Assembly (NCBI GenBank): GCA_958299035.1
Contig: CATQJL010000305.1
Coordinates: 58,606,486-58,670,485 of the forward strand
Source of the DNA: Cylicocyclus nassatus
Lineage: Eukaryota; Nematoda; Chromadorea; Rhabditida; Strongylidae
DNA: 64,000 bases
Reading direction: 5' to 3'
In this document: in pieces, positions 19,809 to 31,800 of the stretch
Layout of the letters: each line of letters starts with the position of its first letter
Numbering within the stretch: position 1 is the stretch's first letter
Notes under the pieces: generated by a model
Databases searched by the model: none
What the model was told of the DNA's origin: nothing
The model's input: only the letters and a program-made list of their open reading frames with translations
Made by a program: the position numbers and the translations under genes

Positions 19809-22800
19809 ATGGAAGTTCAGCCCAGTACAAACAATTTGATCTGCCAGGTTTGTGGTTCAACAGGAGCTCAAATCCATTACAGAGCCGTGGCTTGTGGGTG
19901 AGTTTCCGTCGTGTTCCAATATAACCCAAACTGGCGAAAACTACGCAAATCTTTGAAATTTTCTGTAATTATTCTAGGAGCTGTAAGATTTTCTTTGTGC
20001 GCACAATACAAGGAACATCGCGATATCTTTGTGAGAAGGGAAGCACGTGCGTTGTGACGAAAGGTAATAAACTTTTCGAATAATCTGATAGATCATGTCT
20101 TGTTTGTGCACTCATTAGCAAAAAAATGTTGAATTGCAGATAACAGAAACTCCTGCAAAGCGTGCCGTTTTGCAAAATGCCTGAAAGCAAACATGACTGA
20201 GCAAGGCAAGTTATGAAATTATATATGTTGTATGTAATTTGTAGCACCCAAAATCAAAAATAGAACTCAATTCCTCTTCCATTTTCAAAACTATCGTCAT
20301 TGATTATCTTAAGTGAAGGATGTGTTACAGCAGCTAAGCAATTCAGCGCTAGGTCCTAAATTCGATAGGCTAACAGGTTGTTGAAGGAAACACAATTTTG
20401 GGTAATGCAAGTGCGCAGCTTTGGGAAAGCAACGCATTTTTCAAATACTCAGACAGTCGACGGCATACCTCCGGAGCAGAAATGGCACAGCCGCGGGCTT
20501 TCCCCAACGGAGGATTGCCACTTCGCGCTCCGGAGCCCTGCCATTTCACGCATTTTTGTGCTCCGGGGCTCTCCCAAAAGGTGGCGCACCTCCGGAGCAG
20601 AGATTTGCGGGTCGCGGGAGGGGTCCCATTCGTCCTCTTTGTGACGTCACCGTGACGTCACGATGAATGAATGGGACCCCTCTCCGCGACGCGCAAATCT
20701 CTGCTCCGGAGGTGCGCCACTTTTGGGAGAGCCCCGGAGCGCAAAAATGCGTGAAATGGCAGGGCTCCGGAACGCGAAGTGGTAGACTTGCGCCATATGC
20801 CCGCCGGAGGTATCCCTTCGACTGTCTGAGTAGGCGCTCGTTAATTTTGGAATTGCTTTCATCTACATGGAGAAAATCCAATTATCAGTTTTGGTGCACT
20901 TTCTTTCAGCTTCAGCTCTTTCCTTCTCAACTTTCATCATAAGTGGTCGATTTTGGAGCTAACACGCACAAATTCTCCTTGCGACCTCAGAAGGCGATTG
21001 AGTTGAGAACTGAAGAAGTTGCATTTTATAATCAAAACCACGTAATTTTTCTTTTAACCCAACAATTCCTCAAATAATCTTTTATAGATGTTGGCCGTTT
21101 CAAAAAGAATTCCAAATGCACTAGCAAGAATGATGCTGTGGTTCCTTACATAGCGGAATCGCAGTGGAAAATACAATTTGTAAGTTAGAACGTTTTGATT
21201 GTTTTTCAAGCTCAAAAAGTTTTTTGTCGCTACAGAGACTTTCATACGATGCAAATCAAAAGAGTTTTTCAGCGATAATCCTTTTTTGTAATAATTACTC
21301 CTCTGTTCTCATCTTTTAACAGCTGTTCGTCTTCATTCTGTCATCGGCAGTACTTTAGTCGTTGCGGAATGCGCGTCTGCCGTAACTGCGCTCGGCGCAC
21401 CAAAAATAATTTTTCCTACGCCCATAAGATTCCTGCTGTTTTTGTGAATGCTGCTCACTTTCGCCCATGCTGCCCATTTTAGCGTAAAGATGTTCAACAA
21501 AAGAAGTCAAGATGCTCCTGCAGTTGAATGGTTAGAACGCGTTGCGCTGCCAAAGAAAGGTGCCGCAGACACTCAAGCCAGGATTTCTACACATAAAGGA
21601 AGCTGCCAATCTTGACATCTCTTTATGAAAGCTGTAGCTATTAGCGACGTGCCGTCCATTCTCCAAGGGAATGATCTCCAGCGACCATACCTGCTATGCA
21701 CGAGGTTTACACTGGGGAGAGGATCATCCCCCGGGGATCTCTACTCAGAAACAGGCAAATCTGCTACTTTTAAATTTTTGCAAGGCAACTTATGTTAAGA
21801 TAACAAGATAAAGGCAACATATAATATCATGTAATAGGATAGTTACCATCTGTTTAATCAGCTTGTATGGTCAAACTATCATGCAATATGAAAAAACGCA
21901 ACTTCTTAAATGATTAAAAACTCCTGCAATTATTCGAAATTGGCAGCTATCATATGCTCGGGTTTCTTTTCGAGAAGCTAATATAGAAGAGAGAGACACT
22001 ATTGCATGCTACAGGTCGCTGAAAAAGGAACCCGGTTTTCAAAGGAAATCTTTCATCAGAATGAACAAAATAATTTATAATGACTGATTGGAACCAAAAT
22101 ATTCTCTTCTCTGGCATGACCTGCATCAGCCAACTCCTACGTTGCAGGGTATGCTGATCCCTCCCCCGCATTGTTGAGCCACATTCGTGCATACGGGGAG
22201 TGGAAGGGAAGGGATCCCCACTGGGGTTTGTTTGGTCGATACCTCTCGAAACAAATGCTCAATTTGAGGCTGCGACCACGGAAACTACAAAACGGTACGC
22301 ATACAAGATTCTTTTGTACGAGAAGTTTAACGAGTATAAGTCATAACATAAATGCAAGAAAATTTCAACATGAACTGTTAGATACACTCACTTCAAAAAT
22401 CAACCATATTACTACTGACAGCAGGTAACGATATAACCAAGCCTTAAAACCAATATTATGGAAAAGAAAAAGAGAGCGAAGGAGAGAGGGAGACATACAC
22501 TGGGAGAAGTGACAGGAGAAGAGTGAAAAAGGGACAAAGGCACGCAAAATCAGTATTGTACACCTTGTTCACAAAAGCCATTTACACAAGAATTGACCGA
22601 AAATAGCTTTTTCGGCGAGGTCTTGTAATATCCGTGAGGTAGAAGCGATTACCGCTATCACGCCATCCCCGCTGTAGATGCAGGGAAGTTATCGCTCCCC
22701 TCCCCTCTGACATAGCGGGTTCATTGAAGGAGCTCATTTCCCTGGAGATCCACCTCCCCTCCTCTACTCAGCGGGTACGTGCATACGGGCCTGCAGCACA

Positions 22801-25800
22801 TATGAGCTAAAAGATGAACCATGGCACCAAGAAATACTTCGAAAATGCTTCAAAACTCGTGTAAAGTCACTGGTGCCGCTTCAAAAAACTAAAACTCCAC
22901 AGCAAACAATACAATGCATATTCAGACAAAAATTGGGTTGAGTGGCCGTGCGTATGCATTGCGTTCTGTCGGGCGGGCCGTTTGGTTTTGATGTGTCATT
23001 GCCATCTCGACTATAGTTAATGCTTAAACTGTTGTCAAATGTCATCTGAAGTATGTTCCACATTCACAACTGATCTTGGGATTGGCCGTACCTTAATCTA
23101 TTTCAATCGCGACGCGATTTGACAATGCCCCAATTGTCCATAACTCATCACGTGTCCAAATGTGCAGATTATGGGACATTTCATCAATATACGAAAGTCG
23201 TACATTTGCTCGAATGTTATGCATTTGCTTCCCCATTGCAAATGCATAACATGTACAACTTTCGAATTTGGATTCGAAGACGTTTAGCAAGTTGCCTTAT
23301 TGCGTGGCGACTGCAGTCGCGCGAAACATGGCCAAGGCCTTAGGCCTAAGGCATACCTCGCACGATTTCGTCAAATCACTGCATCCAAGCGACCTGGCAG
23401 TTTGCCAGATGTTTACAAATCAACCGTGGCGAGTCTAAATATCGCATAGGGGCGTAGCTTCCATAAGTTGCAGCAAAAGCATCAAGTCTGACCTATGCAA
23501 AGCGCGCTTACGAGCAGCTATGAAGAATCGCTGCAGTGCCAGATCGCGCAGGGACTGGAATCGCCTGAGGTATGCCTTAGGCCTTATGCGGCTTGCCATG
23601 TTCGTTCTATTCAAGAAGCACATCTGGCTGCAGACAATGATTATAGCTGCATCTGGTAGTATACACTGCTACCATGTAGCATCTTTTTTTTTCCAGGAAA
23701 AGCAGAGAGCAATGAATACGCTTCCTCCTTGTGCACTAACTTCCAATACTTACGATCTGGTAAGTTACCTTTCGTTTGTTTTGAGTTGTTGCATAATCAG
23801 GCGCATTCTATACTCTGCCTTATATACTGACTACAAGTAATTTTTCAAATGTCTGTCCTGTGAGACGATACGCTTCTGTGTATTTGTATGTATGGTTTAC
23901 GTACATATGTTGATGCATCTATTCCTGCAGCATACACATACTCAGACAATCGCTGGGGCAGGCGGGCACGGAGAAATAGATGGCTGCTTTCTCGCACGCC
24001 GCTCTCGCATTTTTTGGAAAGCAATCAGGACTTCTCGGAAGGACGCTTGCTGAGCTCTCGACTTCTCAAAGTTTCAGCAATATATCTGCAAAAGATAAAA
24101 GCGAAAAAAAATTAACAGACGGCCTCTCAAAAACTCGCTGGCCAATTTCCGGGAATTTGCGAGCAAAATGCGAAATTTCAGCAAAGCGTATTTTCCGGCA
24201 CCCGCCTGCCCCCGGCGATTATCTGAGTAGTGGGAGGGGGGTGGAGGTAAGGGATAATAACACTCCCATTTAGATAATCGCCGAGGGCAGGCGGGCATGC
24301 GATTTATGGGCGGGCAGCAGCGGAAAAATAGTCCGCTGATTTCTTGCGGTTTGCTTGCAGATGTTTGGAAGGATTTTGGCAAAAATTCAGACGAATACTT
24401 GGAGAACAATCGCGGTTTCCTCCTAGATGACTGCGGCGCAGTGGCCGCATCCTCGCGGACTTTCCGCGAGAATATGCAGAATTTTCGAGGGCCGCACTGT
24501 CCTTTGTGGAGGACCGCGTAGCCCCCAGGTACTTCCCGCTAAGAGAAAGTACCTCAAACTTGAGTAATCAAACCAACGGTGACACCTCTGCCACGCAGTC
24601 TTACCTGTGCTCGACGTAAGCCCGAAACTGCATGAAAAAGAGGCCGAGCGCTTGCTGAAAGAGATTATTTGACGAGCGCCTGCAGAAAAATCTGTGTTGT
24701 TGCCCGCTGGCAGAACATTAGACAGAAGGAAGTACGGCTCGCTGAAGGTTTGGCCACGCCCAAAAATTCTGCTGAACGCTTGCAGAAAAGCGCGAGTTTG
24801 CAGACCGCCTGCCATCGGCGATTATCTGAGCATGTGGCAATCTCCGCTCATACTGCCGAAAGTGCTCCCAATCGCGCAAATTTGGGATTTGGCCAGATTG
24901 GTGTAAGACAGGGTTTACAAAAAGGCGGACCGAATTTAAAAACGGTTCTGTTCGCGGTCGTCTACGGCGTTTTCCATACTTTGTGCACGAAGAAGTTTCT
25001 CGTAAAAGGTAACAGTGGACAAACGGAGTCAGCCAGCTAGGTGGGAGGCAAGACCACTGTAACACAGTAAAGTGCAAACTGATCACATGAATACATAGAA
25101 AAAATTGTGACATCAGGGTTGTTTTTTACACTGCAGTATAAAATCCACATTTTTTCTTCTACACATGGTGCCATGGACGACTACCGTGGGGGACCACATA
25201 ACACAAATGATGTGTCATAAGTCATAGCTTGAATCTCAATAATGATTATCTTCAAAGGCAGTCTGTCGGCAGAATGAGACCCGTGGCAAAATAAGGTCAC
25301 AGGATAGGAGCCCCATAATGGAACCTATGGGCCAAAGTTCGATCTTTCTCTGCCACTTCTAACCCCCAAGATTTCAAACGAAGCAGCGCTCATCTCCTGT
25401 CCTCTCCGAACCCGCCCACCCCATGGACGAGCGACTTCCGCGGTCAGAGCGCCAGCCGCAATGCTATAAGCATGAGGTCCCGCAACGACTCTGCGTTTCG
25501 CCATAACGGACTTCGCGTTCACTCATCCATGGGGTGCGCGGGTTCGGAGAGGACAGGAGATGAGCGCTGCTTTCGCTTGAAATTTTTGGGGGTTAGAAGT
25601 GGCAGAGAAAGATCGAACTTCGGCCCATAGGTTCCGTCATGGGGGCTCCTACCCTGTGACCTTGTTTTGCCACGGGTCTCATTCTGCCGACCTACTGCCT
25701 TTCAAGACTCATTCCAGATATTTGGCTATGTGCTAAACTTAGAAACGATATCCTTTCGCAGCGTCCTTGAACTACTGTAAGTACACTGTAGATGACTTCT

Positions 25801-28800
25801 ATGCGTTATCTCTAAAATCTCGATAGATTCTGATTGGTTTAGAACGCAGACAAGTGGTTGTAATCAATCCATTTACCATCTGGGAGTGGCCTATAAGTTG
25901 TGAAATTGTGTAAGCGACTTCTTTCCTTGCAAACTATTGAGTTTTTAGAATATCAGTAGAATACTTTATAGAGGTTTCTGTGAAGGTGCGATCACTGTCA
26001 CGCCCCTTTCTTGTTCAGGGTTGCAGGGCAGTTAAAATCGAAGAACATTACATATCCATATGTGGTCGAATTGGTGTTATGTTTGCTCTAAAAAGATACT
26101 TTCATGCGTCGCGTCGCGCGCGTATCCTCCCTTTGTAGATCCTGCGCCACATTTGCCAATAAAGCCGCCTTCGTGCCCAAAGATTTTGCGCTCCCGTCAT
26201 GCAGCATATAGATTCCCCCCCCCCTTCCCCCACTCCTAGACTCCTGACCAATGCACGCATTTATTTAACACGTTGACGAACGAGCCATTTTTGACCACAT
26301 CAAAATGGACTGATGATCCACGGCTGCATTTTAGAGTGTTTGACAGCTGCCGCAATGCCGTGTTATCTATATGACAACCAGGCCACCAGTGTTATTACTG
26401 CATAAAAGTTACCTGCGAACTTGTCGTTCACACATGATTAATTGATGCACGAAAGTGCTAAAAGGTGGTCAGGGCGTGCATACGCGCGGATGCACACGGT
26501 CGTCAACGTGTTAATGCTTTTACAAGACGCTTGTAAAGGGCATGGGTGGGCCGTGTGAAGAAAGTACAAAGCTTCCCTTCAAAGGCAACGTCCCAGAAGG
26601 TTTCACTCTACTATCAGGGTGATTCCAAACTGATGGGGCATTCGGATGGCGTTCAAAACAAGTTTGTTTGAGAGGGTGAAATGCTGCAAGGTGCTGTCAG
26701 GATAACCTGTGAAGGTCACTATATACAGAGGCGTTCAAACTGCTGGTTGTTCTTAGTTAATCCCAGAGAAATCCTGAAAAAATCTTTAAATAAGGTGTCC
26801 CATTACTTTCGGACACCCTATTACTTTTCAAAACCTTTGGGCATTTTCCTAAAGCTGATCTTGAATGCGGACTTCGGAAAGCGTATATGGCCAACTAAGG
26901 GTTTCTGCAATTAGAACAAAAAAGACTTGGACGAGGGTTCAATTGAACAATGGGAAGGTGGAACAGAAAATGCCGCCTGCGATTTTTGCACCGAATGGTA
27001 CGAAGAGTCGCATGCTGTGGTAAACCGTACATACTAGGAACTGGGAAGTTGTCCGGCGCCATCAAACAGAGGCAACTCAGGTGAATTTTCGACTGCGGGC
27101 AGGTCGCTGCATCTGATGCAAACTGATCATCAGCTCAACAAGTCGGTCTGCTGCGCTTGCGAGCACTGCTTTTGAACTCTAGCTGATAGAGGAAGTTGTG
27201 TGTCGATTACCTCTAACTTCGTTAAAGACTGATGAAGATATTGAAACTGCAAAGCGCACACGTGCGGATGCCTCCTGCCTTTTTCTAGATGGAGGAATGG
27301 TGCAGTTTTAGAATCAAATGCCGGAGACCATTAGTATCGGAGCTCATTTTGTGAGGGATCTTGTGCGTACGTCGAAGGCTCCAGACTATGCTAAAACTCT
27401 TGTTTACATAGAAAGGTATGAAGTAGTTTTAGAAACCTCTTGGAGGAAAAATTGTGATTCTATTCAGTCTATGTGACAATAACGAAGCGCCCAAGTCGTC
27501 ATTTGCGTACACATTAGACGCATCGCTTGCTGATGTGCTTCAAAAACCGCATATCTGCTGTGCTAGAACACCTGTAATTCATCTGATATTCGTTACTTAG
27601 CTAGTACTTTGCAGATGTAATACCAAATTTTTAGATTGGCTGGAATGAGGAATTATTCGTGGAACAGGACAATGTGCTTGACATATTGAAACAAGTATAC
27701 TGTAGGACAGTCACGCACTTTGCCGACTTTGTTGCAAGTTGTCCTGAACTACAGCTCCTGAACTCAAAAGACAAGGTACAAACTACGTCTGTTTATAAAC
27801 TACGCTTGTTATAAAGACCGGTTCATAATTATACAAACACCTCATAATCTATCGTTTCTCGAAATTTATCGGTACCTGCGAAATAGCGTAAATAGCGATA
27901 AGGTACAAATCACGCTTATTATATTTCTCTAATCATTACGCACAATATATGCTTATTCGCTAGCTTGTTAGCACTTTTGGCGACTCATACGGCTCTCATC
28001 TTGCGGCCATCGGTGAGCTTCAGTCGTTGCCCATGGGTGGGAAAATGATTAAAGACACGTTCGCAAGCTATGCAGTGTCCAAGAAAGGCGGCAGCGCAGG
28101 TTTTGGGCTGCTCGAGTCGGCGACACCGTCACTGAGGCAGAAGATACAGAGTGACCTAAATATGTGCACGCTATTTAATCGTTAATAACTCTCTTTGTCT
28201 AGCTCTGATGTCTTTTGCCGACGTTTAGGTATCATTCTGTACTGCTGGCTTTAACTTAGATTTACTGTGTGAAGCGAATCATCGGTTACTCTTCATTAGT
28301 AGAATTACGGTAAGAACTCGACAAGGAGGTGTGTTCTGCCCCAGAAGAAAAGCAAACAAGCCAAAAACACTTATATTAAGGTAATGGTAGCCGCCGAAAG
28401 AAAACACTCGTAAATAGTTGTGCAATGAAAGTGTGCGCAAAAAACCCTAGTACACGGTTTTTCAAAATTTTTGAAAAAAAAAGGTTGTCAGGTGGCTTAT
28501 TTCACTATGGTTTCATATGATGGGGGCTGGCACTACAAAATGGTAGCCTAAAGGCCGGCGAAACATTGTCAGAGTGGAGTGCAACACGCCAACGCTCTCT
28601 AATCACTCCCTGGCCTTAGTTAGGCCGCAAAGCATCTCCTTCCAGCCCCGTTGAATCAAAAGATACTATGCCATCCTGGTATTGGACTACCTAGCTGAAG
28701 TCATTTTTAAACATGGTTGGCTCTGATGGCAGGTTTACTGCCTTTTTTGCACTCATTACAAAGCACTACTCCTTGTTGGCACACATCAGGAATCCCACTT

Positions 28801-31800
28801 CACATATCGCCGAGCTGTAAAATTGGGAACCCATTCAGTTTAACTCAACCATTTTTTTGCCTCAGTGATCATGCTTTCAGCGATCATTATGCGGATAAAT
28901 AAATACGCATCAGGCTTCTAATGTTTGCAAAATTACGAGGTTTAGACCACTACATGAAAAATTGAAAAAGATAACCGCCAAAGCTTTTCTGTGGCATAAG
29001 TATCAAAGTGTGACACAACCCTTAAAAAGGTGTAGCTGTTAGTCCCTCGTTTGAAGTAATGCCACATCCCATTTTTTTGTCACATAGACATATTCGGCTA
29101 ATGGTTCAAGTATGGTTCGATAGCATAAACCTCGTAGTTCTTTAAAAAGTAATTCGAGCTAAAAGTACGCATCATTCGTCTGCGTAATGATTCTTGGAGT
29201 CATGACCGCTGAAAACGAAAAAAGGGATAAACAAGATTGTAGGCTTTTCATTCCACAGCCTGGCATCCATTGAAGTGGGATTTCGATATGTGCCACAAGG
29301 AGCATTGCTTTGTGTTGAGTGCAAAAAAAGGTAGTTAACATTGGACTTAATCATGTTTGAAAATGACCACTTCAGCTAGGTAGCCCAATACCTATAAAGT
29401 TCAAAAATCGCTAAAAGGTGGTCTCCGAGGGTGATTTGGCATGCTAATTATAAAAGTCGTATGTGGCAGCCGCGTGCCACACTTCTGGTTCAACCGTGGG
29501 TATAATTCATTAAAATAAAGCGAATCTCGATGAGTGGTTGCGTTTATAGGGATTATTGTGTCTAGCGTCATTATAACGCCACTTTCATGGCTCGACATTT
29601 TCGGGCCTTCTCATGACCAAAGTTCAACAAGATGTCAGGCACAAGTCTTTCGAGAACGACCCCTCTCTCTTTCTCTGAGATAGGGCCAGAGTAAGCGAAT
29701 ATTTTGTTCAGCTTCGTTCAGCAGCAAAAGGCGCACAGAATTAACGTTGATTCTGCGCGAAACCTGCAGCTGAAACAGGCCTTGGCAGCAGTAGAGATTA
29801 TGCAGCAGACATTAATTCTGCTCACCTTCTGCAGCTGAACGAAGCTGAACAAAACATTCGCTTACTTTGGCACCTACCTGAAAGGCGCCTTAACGACTCC
29901 TTCTCTCTCTTCAACTCCGGAACCTCTTAATATGAGGTTTGTAAATCATCAATTTCCAATGTTGCAACAAGAGGCTATGAGCTCAATGTTCATACCAGGA
30001 ATGGAGCGATGTCTAAAAACTAATAAGTTGGGTCATTCAGAAGGTTACAAAAGCTCAGGTAGCCTAACCTTTTGACGGGTTGCGCCTGGCTCCATTGATT
30101 ATAACTCCAGAGAAGCTTCTTACCCAAGTTTTATACGATTCGCTAACACAATCCTCGAAATTTTTGCAGTAGATGTTTGAGCCTACTGGCTTGTTTCGGC
30201 TTTGCGTTGATCCGTGGAGCTGAAGCACTGGAGGAGAAAAACGCGGTGGTTGAAATTTTTGCAGCGCTTCTTGATCCACTAGTTGAAAGGATGAAGTCTA
30301 AATGTAGCATACACAGATAAGGAGTATCACCTGGTAGTGAGTATAAAAAAGCTTCTTTCACATTTTAGACTAAGTTAAGCATGCTTGGAAATCATGCTTT
30401 TATGTTAAGAAACACTAAAATTTAAAGACAATGGTTTGTGCGCTTCTAGGGGTAATTTTACGTGCTGATCACAGAAATAGTAAATGTCTGTGAAGCTTTG
30501 GAGGTGACATGTTGATCACAGAAACCATGCCTAATTTATACAAGCTTTAGTGACAACAGTATATGTAAGGTAATTAAATAGAGTAAAATCGGGCTGGGAT
30601 TGCGATAGCGGATTTAATTAGTGTGCTGATCACGTCTCACTCATTTTCATCTTTGCTGGTGTTGTGATACTCACCGGTCTAGCGCCTTTTTCTCATCTTA
30701 CTCAACAGCAGTAATCCTTCAATTTTTAGAAAGAGTTCGATTCTTGATTAGTTATGACCCTACCCCCTTCAGTCTTACCCCCAACAAAGCCCCAGGTCGG
30801 GCACGCCTGACCCCACGCCTAACCCTGTCAGGACTCAGGTAAAAGAAGAGCACTGCCACTTGGGTTGCCTTTGCCGACTGTTGGTTCTAAAACGACGTCC
30901 AACATTGCGAAAGCATTACGAAGGTTGCAAGCAAATGGTAGGGTTCATCCTGTAGCCATTATCTAGATATCATATGAAGTGCGAACGTGAAAGACTCCAG
31001 AAAATTCAAAAGTGGCGAATGGTTTTCAAATGTGTGCGGTGAAGCGATATTCGAACATCTCAAGATCACTGATATTGAGATAGAGGCAAATTTGTGCTGT
31101 CCCGGCCATCTTCTGCGTATTTTCGCGGCGTACACGTAGCGTGCATACAGCTCGATGCGTCTCATTTTTCTTACGAGCAGCAAGCCTTTGTAACACAAAT
31201 AAGAACGAAATGAAGTGGAAGCGTCCAAGACCAACTACAAGAGAACCCTAGACAAGAATAGAATATGTAAAACTTCACTAGTTAAGAAATAAAGTGAGTA
31301 AGTACGAGAGTGAAACTTTCCAGTCATTGGAGAACAGTTTTAAAAGTATCAAAGAAAGAAGAGCATCATCCTCACAATTTTTCACTTTTCTGTGGGAAGA
31401 AAATTCAAGACGTATTAGCTAAAACACAAGTGCATATTAAAATAGGAGCAACATGGCACACTTATTATTTAGGAGAGACTTCTGAAATATTCTGCCTAGT
31501 AAGTCCTCATTATTTGGGGAAAAAGGGGAACTATGTAAGACAGAAACACTTAGAATTTCAATGCACGCAAAAACTCATCATAGGACATTGTTTTGGATGG
31601 CTTGAGCTTAAAATAGGGAGATTTCAGAGCAAAAAAACCAAGAAATAAAAAGAAATTTTTTGAGGCAGCTGAGGCGAGAAGAGCATTGAAAGTCGCATTC
31701 TAACGTGTGAAACAGCATAATTGACATTAAATATTTCTAATATCAGTTTTTTGAAAATCATAACTTCGTGAAGAAAGGTGCACAACCAAGTTACTACTTT

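Larger units (their letters stand above)
21180..27311. other. Intron 5 of NHR copy B (6.1 kb)
   Basis: This intron begins GTAAGT and ends TTTTAG. Besides the elements listed separately it holds a Cys-rich open segment (21323-21482), purine-rich GAAAAAGAGAGCGAAGGAGAG sequence near 22465 and a C-run at 26216-26230. From 21500 to 23330 I see nothing coding. From 26600 to 27300 there are weak open segments with no family motif. Confidence 0.6.

Noticed and set aside
20378..20881. Six overlapping frames on both strands
   Set aside because: Mirror-image frames produced by the GC-rich palindrome 20446-20832.
24074..25113. Several 110-131 codon frames on both strands
   Set aside because: They lie in MITE interiors and flanks, overlap each other in sense and antisense, and show no recognisable domain.
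31310..31648. 112-codon frame in receptor intron 8
   Set aside because: AT-rich, Lys-rich translation with no motif and no splice links.
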